Positions 36,364 to 48,954 of a stretch of 64,000 nucleotides of DNA are shown here, in pieces; positions within the stretch are counted from its first letter, which is position 1, and every line of letters starts with the position of its first letter. The DNA comes from Manis javanica. Taxonomy: Eukaryota; Chordata; Mammalia; Pholidota; Manidae. The position numbers and the translations under genes are program-made. Under the pieces are notes generated by a model. The model searched no databases. It was not told the DNA's origin and saw only the letters and a list, made by a program, of their open reading frames with translations. Location of the stretch: NCBI RefSeq assembly GCF_040802235.1, contig NC_133166.1, positions 124,001-188,000 of the forward strand. The letters run 5' to 3'.

Positions 36364-39300
36364 TGGAAATTTGTATCTTTTTATTACATTTAAGCGAGTT
36401 CCTTTTTCAAAAAAAGGAAAAAACCATAATTGTGGGAGTGATCTTAAGTTGGTATTTTAAATGAAGTATCAGTAAGACGGTATGGTATGTTGAAAAGGGC
36501 TCCAATTTAGAACACATAAGTTACACCTACTATTAATAGAAGACATATTGTGGAGTACACAGTCTGAAAGTGTTTTATAATCATTTTTTTTCACTTATGC
36601 ATGGGATATAATGCCAAGATTCACAGTGTTATTGTGATGATTGATTCACGTCAGATGTTTTAGAAATGCCCATATATATATATATCTAAAATGAAAGTGC
36701 TTTGTAAATAGGGAAGTATTCCCAGACCTATTTTATCAATATGAGGCTCTTTTACCAGCGAGCTGTTTCATGCTTGACAAGTCCCTTAGCTCCTCTGACT
36801 TCTGATTGCCCTCTTGGAAATTGAAGGCATTGGACTCGATAATCCCTAGATCATCACCAGCTCTAATGACTCCAAGTTTGTTGAAAGAAAAACTACCATC
36901 ATGGGCTCATCATTGGACTATGGGGACGTAGGGAATGGACCCCAGAGAGACGTGGCAAAGAGGGGAGGAAATGAGCAGGAATAAAAACTCCGTGAGAACA
37001 ACATCTCTGGAGAGGAAGTACCTGGGGCTTTTCTCCCTCTGCCTTTTTCTCCTGGCACCACTGCCCTTGACAACACATATGAGAGAACCCTGTGCGGGCA
37101 TCTCTCTGGCAGTGAGAGGACAGCCAGTTAATAGTGTAATGCTCTTTCTTGGAGTGCAGTAGGGAATACCGGGAATCTCCTTTGGAAAAGACATAAGCAA
37201 CTTCAACCTTTGGTGAGAACTCTGTGTTCCTGGGAGATCTGGGTCAAGGTGAGAGGTCAAGATTAGAGGGATCAGTGGATTCCGTGGTGTCTCAATAGCC
37301 ATGTGGTCCTCCCAGTAGGACCTGTGTGGACGAGGCTTGTGGTCCTCTGTGTCCCCCGTTCATCACTCTCCCTCCCTCCACCTCCACACCCTCCACTTAG
37401 GGTCCTTCCTTGGGTTTCTTCTAATCCATGCTGTCTGACCTTTAATGAAAAGTTTAATATCTTAACCAAAATTTTAGGTATTACTTTGGGGTGAGGGATA
37501 GAAATCGAGTCCTAGTGCTATAGTTTTTTAAGGATGCGGTCTTGAACTCTGTCACATTCTCTTTTTTTCACTTTTAAATGAGGGTATTAAGATCATATAA
37601 TATCTGCTGGGACAATGTCTATTGAGCTTAACACATTTCAGAAGTTCATAACTGAACTCTGAATAAAAAGTACTAATCAAATGAATTTTGGGAGAGTTTC
37701 CTAAGATCAAAACACGCTTGTCTGTGTTTCCTCACATCATCCATCCCAAAGACCCTTTCATTTAAAATTTTTGTTTGAGGAATGGGTTTTACAATTATAA
37801 TTATTAATATAATATATATGTAAGTATATTGCTTTGATTCATAAGTTCTGAGTATTAACAAACAAGCTGGTCACTACATAACGACAGGACAGAGTGCTCA
37901 TGTATATTTCCAGTGGCCTTTTGAAATACTTCAAATAGTTTTCCATTGTCATCTTTGGAAACTCTGGGCTATGGAGGCACTAGTGCTGGTGACACAATCT
38001 CAGAGATGTCCCACCCGAGCACAGGCAGATCTGGTCTGTCTCTCTTAGATTCTTTTACTTTCAGTTTTCATCATTCAGCAGGATCCTGACTTTCTTAACC
38101 ATATTTTCTAGCCTGCACAACTTGCCAATTGACCATGTCCTTAGTAGGTCAGATTGGAAACAGTTTGGATTAACTATATCCACATAGTAAGATCTTCAAC
38201 CACATTAATGTCAATCACTGTTTCTTCTGCAAAATGTCTTGGGAAATGCTGAGCACATGGAAAAAGTGAATCCAACAGAGTGAGTATGTTCAGATTTTTT
38301 TCTCTTTTTCTCTAGCTTGTCCAATTTGAACAAGATAACATTTTCAGGGTTAAGTTTTTCATAAATAAAAGAATCCACAGTTCACTTTTTTTGGGGAGCT
38401 ATGATGAAGTACATAGAATAAATTTAGTTAAGGTTACTGCTGTTATCAGAATATGATAAAAAATGAAGAATTTCACTGTGTCTGCTTCATCACAGTTTAA
38501 ATTATTTTCCAAACTTAATCTATCATGTTAGTATTTTGGAGATGTGTGTGAGAGGTTATAATTTTAAAAGATTTTCATTGACTCTAACTCATTTTGGATA
38601 AACAATTGAGAAATTATATGGCAGGACTCTATGCAAAGAGTAGCAGAGAGATTTCAATTTCATAAAACCATAATTGGTAAGATATGTGTATTTTTTAAAT
38701 GTCATATCCAAAACTGTTTAAACACAGCAGGATGGGAAGTTTTCTCTTGATTTGTTGTTCTTCATTTTATGAATGCATGTGGTTTGTCTTCATGGCTCCA
38801 GGTGATTTATTTGCTTTCCCATGAGGTCTGAGTCTACATCTGCCTAGAGGCAATGATGCCTGAGTGTCTGTAAGGGTGATGATCTCTCAGGAAATTCTCT
38901 GCTTTAACCCATAAAGCTCTACGACCAATGGAATTCCCATCCATGAGAACAACTGATACTCACGGCTATCTGTAAGCAATGATGTAAGAGCCAACTTCTA
39001 TTGAAACAATTATGTGTGCCAGATTGTGTGCTGAGCACTTTGGTGAATTTCCTCATATATATAACCCTCCAGTACCGTTATGGTTCAGGAGCTCTCCTTG
39101 TTCTCGCTTATCATAAGTGGCCAATCTTAGTGTGTTTAAGCCACTGGGACTGGTACATGGAGCAAGAGGGTATCAGAACAAAAACTTCAAAGTCTGAACC
39201 TCTCACTAAAGTCCCATGCTATTCCTCAGGTAGCAAAATAGTCTAAATTGATAATATATTGTGATCAATAGTGAACGGTACTAGCCTCCCTTTGGTATAT

Positions 39301-39944
39301 TTATATGAAGGCATCCCTAGAACATTCATTCTGTAACTTTATTGAGCTCCCATGCTGTGCCCTCTACAATATTATGAGAGTTATGAATTCTGATACAAGT
39401 TTCAGTTCTAATTGGAGATGATACATTAAACACATTTATATAAACATTTGGGAAAATTTTAGTAACAGGGTAAATAATTTTTTCATGGATAATAGAAGAA
39501 ACTTAAAAATCTGCTCAGAAGACCATGTATAACAGAAGTCCTATTTCAAAATTATATATTTTGATGCTGCTCATGCTTTTGATTATATAAATAATTGTCA
39601 GAGGTGTTTAAAAAACTTTTATTTTCATCAGTGATCTCTACTTCATATATAAGAATCAGTTTAATAAACACATATATAATAATCTATTGTTTTTATAGTC
39701 TAAGTCAAATTTCTACATATATCTTCAATTCTCATGGCACCTCCTGCATTAATAGAGAACCTGACACTGAACAGATACTCCTTAACAGTTCGAGATGAAA
39801 AGCCAAGGTTTTTGCACCAGGACAGTAAGCATTTCCCTTTTTTCTGGTGCTTCGTGAAGAAAAAAAATGGCACATAGGGAATTGTCATGCGGTCACATTT
39901 CACTTGAGTCAGCAATGCACTCATTGTCTCTTTTCTGATCTTAG
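36364..39944 (+). other. Upstream block C (5' region of OR-3)
   Basis: Non-coding block collinear with B to 38715, then with the end of block A from about 38790 (MIR near 38985-39110). Against A it lacks the stretch 9820-13770. It has a splice-donor-like site (GT at 37249), a short (TA)n near 36672 and, at its right end, the acceptor ttctgatcttag (ends 39944). No gene is supportable. Confidence 0.65.
39933..39944 (+). promoter_or_regulatory. Splice acceptor before the OR-3 exon
   Basis: Pyrimidine-rich ttctgatcttag 13 nt before the OR-3 ATG. It is shared with OR-2 and OR-4. Confidence 0.55.
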
Positions 39945-39957
39945 GAGCACCAAGGCT

Positions 39958-40915
39958 ATGATTAGAAGAGAAAATTTTACAGAGATCACCCACTTCATCC
40001 TCTTGGGGTTCTCGGATTTTTCCAGGTTCAAAGCACTGCTCTTTGTTGTGTTCCTGGTGATCTACGTTACAACTCTGACTTGGAACCTGAGCCTCATCAT
40101 CTTAATAAGGATGGATTCCCACCTCCACACACCCATGTACTTCTTCCTCAGTAACCTGTCTTTCCTAGACATCTGCTTTGTGACCTCCACAGTCCCCAAG
40201 ATGTTCTTTGACTTCTTCCAGGGACAGCATACTATCACCCTATTGGGTTGTGCCATTCAGTACTTGTTCTTTACAACCACAGGACTGACTGAGACTTGTC
40301 TCATGACAGCTATGGCCTATGACCACTATGCTGCCATTTGTAATCCACTTCTCTACTCATCAATCATGTCACCCACCCTCTGTGTTGGGATGGTGCTGGG
40401 ATCCTACATGGCTGGAATCTCTGGTTCTGTATCCCAACTGTGTGCCATTCTTCAACTCCACTTCTGTGGGCCTAATGTCATCCGCCACTTCTTCTGTGAC
40501 ATGCCCCAGCTGTTAGTCCTGTCCTGCTCTGATATTTTCTTTGCCAAAATCTTACTTTCTATATTAGCAATGATCTTTGGGATAATAAATGCCCTCGTTG
40601 TCATTATATCCTATGTCTATATTGTCATCTCCATCATGAAGATCACTACAGCTAAAGGCCGGTACAAGGCTTTCAACACTTGGGCTTTCACCTGACAGTA
40701 GTTTAGTTTCCCTCTTCTATACCTCAGGTAGCTTTGTCTATTTGTATTTCAGCTTTGTCGGGTCGTCCATTTTGGACAGACTTACATCAGTCTACTACAC
40801 AGTGATGATTCCCATGTTGAACTCATTGATTTACAGTCTGAGGAACAAGGAAATCAAAGATGCCTTGAAGAGGTTGCAGAAGAAGGGTGGGTATTGCGGA
40901 CATCACAGATTCTGA
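39958..40915 (+). pseudogene. OR5AN1-like: OR-3: OR5AN1-like olfactory receptor pseudogene
   Basis: The frame is open from ATG 39958 for 241 codons, through TM1-TM5 and into TM6, with the sequon NFT near the N-terminus. One base is lost just after FNT (about 40681-40690), giving TGA at 40693-40695. About 15 bases further a 5-base insertion (tttag) follows, so the frame is not restored. Beyond it the relic of TM7 reads NSLIYSLRNK where the others have NPLIYSLRNK. The normal stop is also changed (tgc gga), so the ancestral frame would run to 40915. The DRY motif is DHY (R123H at 40321-40329), a change expected to impair G-protein coupling. Several independent lesions mean this copy has been free of selection for some time. 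Confidence 0.94.
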
Positions 40916-42589
40916 GATTTTTATATATATTATACCTTCAAAATTGTCTGAATGCACAATACTGATCATATGAACAGACTGCTACAAATTTCACACTGCC
41001 TTTGGACAAAGAAGGTTTAATTTGATGTAGGTAATATACCACATTTGACTAAGAGGTGATACAAGTCCACACCAACTGCATATATTTAAGTCTTGCAGCT
41101 TCATAACTTTCAGTCTACATGAGGGGAGGTCTCTTCATTTATTAATTGGTCCACAGGTATTTGTGAAACATTAAGTTTTAGAAACTTTTGGCCTCTTCTT
41201 GATTCTGATACTGAGCCATGAGAAACACCTGGCAGAGGCCCCAGGAGTACAAAACCCCTGTCTACTAAATATTTTAATGCAATGACATGACAGAGATTGA
41301 TATTTTTTGTTTCTGACCCGAGGGGAAGTAAACAGAGGGAGGGTTTGGACATTTGTATGGAAACAAAGCTATGCAGTTGGTCTGATTTTGCCTTCTGGAA
41401 ACACCAGTCTGAGGCAGGTAATGTTTGTTTAACTTACATCAGACCTTTGTTTAAGGTCTCTTTAGTGCTAATCATCTAATAAAGTTTTGGTCACAACCTT
41501 ATCTCCACCCGCTGTAATCTTTGAAAGAAAGAGTTTGTTTCGATCATAAAGTTGAATGGACCGAAGGATGTGGGCCCTGCAGTGCCATTTACTTACGAGT
41601 CTAATGATGTAATTTCTGGCCTTTAGTGTCCAATGGGGGTTTTTGTTGGGCGATGCATTCAAATTCCATGTCACAACCAATAGTAGTTTCTGAGACTGTG
41701 AGACTCAAACCTCTCTTTCTTTCCTGCATTAAATCCAGAAAATTTACCTTGGTTTACATAGCCAGTGGTTCACACTATCAAATTGTTTCTGATATTTCAG
41801 CATCTGTTCATATTTTGTAAGAGGAGACTTGTGTGAGAATTCATTGTAATAATAGAATACTGATATTCAATATTCCTAAACTGAAGAATAAAGAGGGAAA
41901 ACTGGTATACATCCTCTCCTGCTGTCCATTTTCTGCTCTAATGATTTTTGGTTATATGAGGTGATATAATAGATGGAGTAGAATGGTTAGAGTTACTTTA
42001 ATTCTGATATGTTTCTGGAAGCCTTAAAGACCATGAGAGAAAATGAATAGTAGGATAGGCAGAGTTCTCACCTCTCGACAGGTTTTACAAATGTTTTGGT
42101 CTTTGTGATGTGATTAAAAGAGTAGCAACATGCGTAATAGCGCTGACTATTGATGTGCCTGTTTGAGATCAGACTTGAATAACCTGATCCAAAATAGATG
42201 TCATTACAATTACAGATTATCTTTGGCAATTCATTGGATCCTTAATGATATTTTGAGTGTGAATTCTGCTCAGTGAGATGAATTATTTCATTTAGTTAAG
42301 AACTGTAAGTGAAGAGGTATTTGAAGGCTTTCTAAATCTTTCAATGGCTTCCACATGGGCAGGACTGAGCTGAGGGAAAGTACTGCACCTCTGGGAAAGT
42401 ATATGAGGGCTTTCCTCCTGCCCAGGAAAGAAGTGCAGTACGAACAGATGTGCGGCCTCTGTGCCGCCATAGGCGTGCTATCTGAGGCATTGATTCTGAA
42501 AAATGTATAATAATGGGTGACAGGTCTGTTTCTATGGGGCCATGAGATCTTCCTTAGGTGACAGACCTCTGTTAGGTTTACAAGACAGG
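40916..42589. other. 3' flank of OR-3, no gene
   Basis: Paralogous to the flanks of OR-1 and OR-4 (for example tgatataatagatggagtag near 41960 and 62699). No conserved open frame. Confidence 0.55.
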
Positions 42590-44960
42590 ATTTATTAGCT
42601 CTTGTGAAAAATACTGCAATAAATGTGGAGGTGCAGGTATCTTTAAGTATCCTGTTTTTATTTCCACTGCATATATATGCAGAAGTAGTATTGCTGGGTC
42701 ATATGGCAGTCCTATTAATAGCAATTTGAGGAATTTCATACTATTTTTAATTGTGGCTAAAAGAATTTACATTCCCCAATGAGTGTATAATGGTCCGTTT
42801 TCTACATGTCCTCACCAGCATGTTATCTTTTGTCTTCTTGATGGTGGCCATTCTACAGGTCTGAGGTGAACCTCATTTTGGTTTTGCTTTTACATTTCTT
42901 GGGTTGTTTGTGTTGTTCAGCACCTTTTCACATACCTGTTGGCCATTTGGTTGTCTTCTTGGAAAAATTTCTCTTCAGTGCTTCCGCCCATTTTTTATTA
43001 GCTTGTTTGTTGTTTTGTTCTTGAGTTGTATGAGTTCTTTGTATCTATGGGTATCAACCCCTTATCTAATACACGGTTTACAAATATTTTATGATATATG
43101 GTTCACAAATATTTTGTACCATTCTGTGTGTTGCCTTTTCATTGCTCCTTGATTGCTTCTTTTGTTGTGCAGAGGTTTTTTAGTTTCATGTAATCCGATT
43201 TGTTTATTTTTCCTTTTGTTCCTTGTGCTTTTGGAGCCATATCCTAAAAGTTGTTTCTGTGACCCATGTCAAGGACTTCATTTCCTATCTTTTATTCCAG
43301 GAATCTGATAGTTTCTTAAAGTGTCAAATCTTTAATTTATTTCTGGTTAATGCTTCTTAGTGGTGGACGATAGAAGTCCAATTTCATTCCTACACATGTA
43401 GTTATTCCATTTTCCCAACACCATGTTTTATAGAGATGAGCCGTCCCTATTGCACATTTTTTACTTTCTTTCACATATTGGAATATGTTCCAAACAACAT
43501 AAAACTCTAGAAACAGACCTATACATGCAAGGGTTTATTTACAGACTCTATTTGTTTTGTTGGCTTATCTATTTTTAAGGTAGGCCCATATTGTTTTGGG
43601 TAGCAAAGCCTGTGGCCTAATTTGAAGTCATGTATGTGATGCTTCCAGTTTTGTTCTTTTTCAGAAGTGCTTTGGCTATTGAGTGTCTTTTATGGTTTCA
43701 TGCAAATTTTAGTATTGTGTTTTCTATTCCTGTGAAAAATGCCATCAGAATTTTGATAGAGATTGTGTTGAATATAGAGATGGGTGTGAGTAATATGGAC
43801 ATTTGAAGAATATTGATTTTCTTCCAGGAACACAAGTTATCTTTCCATTTGTTTGTGTCTTCAATTTCTTTCAGCAATTATTGTGCTTTTCACACTACAA
43901 TCTTTTACTTAATTGATTAAGTTTACTACTAAGTATTTTATTGTTTCTCATGTTGTGGTGAATTGGATAATATTATTTACTTCTTTTCCAGATGTTTTAT
44001 TGTTAGTGTATAGGAATGCAACTGGTTTCCATATGATGATTTTATTCCTGCTACATAATGAATTTGCTCCAACAGATTATTGTTTGAATATCTAGGACGT
44101 TTTTTAATATAAGAATATATCATCTTCAATAATGACAATTTTCCTTTTTTTTTTTGTGGAGATGCCTTTCATTCCTTTCTTTGCCTGATTGTTCTAGCTA
44201 GGACTTCCAGTACTGTGTTGAAAAGGAGGAGTGAGATAAGGCATACGTGTTTTGTTCTTAATATTAGAGAACAAATTTCAATCCTTCTATTTTCCATATT
44301 ATGTTAGCTGTGAGTTTGTGGTATATGGCCTTAATTGTGCTGTGGTATGTTCCTTCGAATATCCAATTTGCTGAAGGTTTTATTTTGTCAACAACGTTTT
44401 TTTAGCATCTTTTGAGATGATCATATGATATTTATCTTTTATTGTATTAATGCACTGTATCCAACTTATGGATTTTTATGTTGTGAACCATCCTTGCAAA
44501 TCAGGGATGAATTCATCTTGATCACGATGTATGATCTTTTTGATATTTTGTTGAATTAAGTTTATTAATATTTTATCAAGAATTTTTGCATCTGTATTCA
44601 TAAGAGCCATCGGTATATAGTTTTGATTTCTCGTAGTGTCCTTATCTATATTTGATATAAGGATAATGTTAACGTCATATATAGTTTAGCATAAGGCTTG
44701 GGGTTAATGTTAGGATTAGCTTTATATCTTTTTTTTTCTTAGTCTAGGAAAGGTTTGTCAATTTGTTTACCTTTAAAACACTACCTTTTAGTTTCTTTAC
44801 CATTTCTTTCATTATCACCTTTAATCCATTTATTTCCACTGTGATCTTTGTTATCTCCTTACTTATGCAAACTTTTGCATGGTCTGTATTTTCTTATCTA
44901 TTTCCATGATTTCAGAAGTTAATTTGTTTATGTGACTCTCTTAACTGTACTTTTGTTGAT
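42590..44960 (-). mobile_element. Old L1, minus strand, longest copy
   Basis: Antisense ORF2 from the C-terminal part through the RT region (gatgatcatatgatatttatc; catccttgcaaatcagggat). It holds the two segments deleted in unit 1 but lacks about 400 bp of the 3' UTR end that units 1, 2 and 4 keep; the break is near 42590. No intact frame. Confidence 0.82.
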
Positions 44961-44984
44961 GTGTGGATGCTGAGTTTCAGTTTT

Positions 44985-47900
44985 CAAAAGGGGACAGGAG
45001 GTTCTGGTTCAGGTAAGTAGCCCAGGTGGACCCTGAATTCATCTCTTCCCAGAAACACAGAAAATCTACAGTTCCATACAGTGCAATTTTCTCTGAGAGA
45101 GAGTCATCAGCTAGCTGACTCTTGCATGTTGTGAAAATAAGGAAAAAGCCCATGTTGAGACAGGGAGGACAGATAGAGACTCAGTCTCCACGGTAACCCC
45201 ATCCCTGGGCACAGTCATATGCAACTCCCACATTCTCCTTGAATAGTGAAGAGGTTGATCCAACAGCCAGTGTCCCAACAATGAAGATTCCTTCTGAGGG
45301 ATGATGCCCCAATAACTTCTAGGACTGAAAGTCAACTGGACTTAAATCCACAGGGCCACAAAATTAGAGCATAGAGACATTTCTCACGGATTTCCCCCCA
45401 TGTCTTAGTGCAGGGGTAGCATTCAGATACATCCAGCTCCCAGCACCTCAGTAAAAAGACTTATTTGCATATTCTAAAAGCTGCAGACCATGTGTGAGGC
45501 TTCTAATTTGACACACACCTCCCAACAGAATGCAATCTTGTCTGGAGACTAGGGCAGTCTGCAGGTGCCAGCTTTGCATAGCCTCCCTGCCCCACTCCAG
45601 TTCACCAGTCTCTCCTGGGAAGGAGCTTGTGGACATGTTGCCCCAGTTTTTGTGATTGCTGTTCAGAAGATACATCCCATGTCTGCCTTGCTCTATTTTT
45701 TACTGGGGCTTGCACTCATGTGTCGCAGAGGTCTGTAGCACACAAACAAATAGTTCTTCACAGACTGTCATCCCCAGAGCTTAGTGCAGAGGGCATAAAA
45801 AGAAACACCTATCCTCAGTATTTCTCCAAAATAAATCTACTTACCTACTTTCAAATGCTTCCTGCGTGTCTGGTCCCAATTACCCTGCCTCTAGTTGTTG
45901 AATGAGAACCCTCTCTTTTGGGTCACTGTGGTTTATGCACAGAAAGCAATACAGAGAATATGGAAAAATGAACAGAGGAATATGTCCAAACAGAAGAACA
46001 AGATAAAACTCTAGAGACAGACTCACTGAAATAGGGATAAATGATTTACCTGATGAGTAGTTTCATTTATCGTGATAAACATTTTCACCAAGGTTAGGAG
46101 ACTTTACATGAACAAAATGAGCGTTTCAATAAAGGTTTACAAAATACTAGATATTATCAAATGGAGTCACATAGATGCAGAGTAAAGTAAACTGAAAAAT
46201 TCAAAAGAGATTCAGCCATACTGGGTAAACTGGAAATAGAATCAATGAAATTGAAGATAGGTCAATGCAATTCATCCTTTTAGAGGAGCAAAAAGAATAC
46301 AGGATGAAAAGAATGAAGATTGCTTAACAGACTAACAGGACACCATCACATAGATCAGTATTTTCATTATAGAAGATTCGGAAGGTGGAGGAAGAGTGAA
46401 ATGGATGAAAGTTTATTTCAATAAGTAATGGTTGAAAATATCCCCTACCTGGGGGAAGTAATGGACGCCCAGTTCTAGGAATCCCAGAGTAGTCTAAATA
46501 ATATAAACCCGAAAAGAACCACACTATAGTGTCTTATAAATAAAATATAAAAATATGAGAAGAAAAATGTTCAACTGACCGAGAAAAACACCTTGCTATA
46601 TACAAGAGATCCTAAGGAAGAATATCAGTATGTTTTCCAGCAGAAATTTTGCAGGCCTAAGAGTGAGTGGCACAATATATTCAATGTGTTGAGAACTATA
46701 TGCCATCCAAGGATAGTCTGCTGTGATAAGGTGTCTTTCATAATTGAAGGAGCAATAAGAGTTTATCAGACAAGGAAACCTAAAGACTTTACAGATTCTT
46801 TTTACAAGAAATTCTAAATGACTCACTTTATGTAGAAATAAAAATATTCTAATTAGTAAGAGGAGACATATGAAAATGTAAACCTCACTGGAACGGTAAA
46901 AATAATTAAGTTCAGATATGCTAATGCAATGTGGTGGCATATTACTTATAAATCTAGTATGAAGAGTGAAAGTCAGAAGTAGGAATATAACCATAATCAC
47001 AATAAAGTGTTAGTAGATACATGAGGTAAAAAACATGTAGGTTTTTACATCAAAAACATAAAATGTGGAGGCAGGTGGGTAACAATGTAGTTTCAGTATG
47101 CGTTAGAGTTCAAGTTGTTTTCAGCCTCTAATTGTTAGAACTACAATAGATGGTTTATATAAGCCTCATGATAACAAAAAGTCAAAACCTCTAGCAAATA
47201 CACAAAGGGAAAAGAATCTAAGCATAAGAGTAGAGAAAACCATTATGTCACTAAGGAGGAGAGTAAGACAAGAAAGAAGCCAAAGGATTACCAAACAGCC
47301 AGAAAAGAATGAAAAAAGTGACAATAGTAAGTCCACACCTCAATAAGACTTTCACTGAAAAAGGACTAAGTTCTCCAGTGAAACACATCGAATGTCTGAA
47401 TATATAAATAAACAAAGCCGAGCTCTGTTCTGCTTACCAAAGCCTCATTACTACTTTGGGGGCACAGACAGACTGAAGGTGAAGGGATGAGAAAGAACTG
47501 AATGCAAATGGAAACCAAAAAAAGCAGAGGTAGCTATAGTGACAACAGAAAAAGAAGACATTAAGGCATTGACTGAGAAGGGACAAAGAAGGTCATCATA
47601 TAATAATAAAATGGTCATCCAACAGGAGGATATAGGATTTGTAAATATTTGTGCACCCAATAGAGGAGAGCGTCAACATAGAAGACAGATATTAACAGAG
47701 ATGAAGGGAGAGCTAGACAGTAGTACAATAAGAGGAGAGAGCTTCATTACCGCACTTTCAACAGTGGATCGATCATCCAGATGGAATGCCAACAATGAAA
47801 CACTGGACTTAAATCACATGTTGGGACAGATGGACTTAACAGATATTTTCAAGCATTTCGTCTAAAGGAGGCAGCATAGACATTGTTCTAGAGCGATTCA

Positions 47901-48954
47901 GAAGCTTCTCCAGGATAGATCATATGTTAGGCCACAAAATATGTCTCCATATATTTAAGAATATTGAAATCATATCAAGCATCCTTTCCAACCACAATGG
48001 TAAGAAAGTAGAATTCAAGTAGAAGAAGAAAACTGGAAAAATCATAATGTGAGAAGATCAAACAATATGGTAGTGAACACCAGGATATCAGAGAAGTAAT
48101 CAAAAGAGATGCAAAGTAATATACTAGTTGAATTAAATGGAAATACAACATACCAAAGTTTATGGGATGCAGCAAAGCAGTTCTAGTGGGAAGTTCGTAA
48201 CGATGAATATCTGCATTAAGAAGAAAGGTCATTAAAACAACGTAAGATTATAATGCATGAAACTAGAACTAAGTAATAGAAGGAAGGAAATAAAAAACAT
48301 AGAATCAAACTAACGGAAAGTAGAAAAGATTAATGAAACTAAGCAGGTGGCTTTTAAACTGATAAATGAGAGAACCATTTAGCAAACTCATTAAGAAAAA
48401 AAGACAGGACTGTAATACATAAAATTATAAATGAAATGGAAGACATTACAACTGATACCACAGAAATACGAAGCATAAAAAGAGACAACCATAAACAATT
48501 ATAAAGCGACAAACAGGTCCGTCTAGAAGCAATGGAAAAATGGAAAAACATACAATTCACCAAGACTGAATCATGAGGAAATAAATCTCAACAGATCAGT
48601 TATTAAGGAGACTGAGTCAGTAATCAAAAACTTTCTAGAAGCCAATAAGTATCTACAACTAAATGGTTTCACTGTTTAAGTTCTACCAAACATTTAAGGA
48701 AGAATTAATGAGAGTGCTTCTTAAAATCTTTCTGAAAGTAGAAGAGGAAGTAACACTTGTAAAGCCATTTATGAGGGCAGCATTTAAATGACACCAGAAA
48801 TGGACATGGGCAGTAATAGAAAAGAAAGAAAAGTTCAACATCCCCGTGGACATAGGTGCAAAAAACCCTCATGTACATATTGGCAAACTGAATCCAATAA
48901 TCCAGTAACAGGTCATATGCCATGATCAGATACAGTACATTGCACCCATGACTT
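44985..48954 (+). mobile_element. Old L1 relic, plus strand
   Basis: 5' UTR-like sequence (from ggggacaggaggttctggtt at about 44989) to about 46000, then ORF1-like frames, then endonuclease (47539-47865 with NICAPNRGERQ and LDLNHMLGQMDLTDI) and the start of RT to about 48950. It is paralogous to 3256-7155 and keeps about 0.25 kb more at the 5' end. Stops throughout. Confidence 0.75.

Noticed and set aside
36910-37302. 130-residue minus-strand open frame, with a 126-residue counterpart at 29759-30139
   Set aside because: The frames differ in length and sequence between the two duplicates, are broken in blocks A and D, and show no domain. They are chance frames in the GC-richer stretch.
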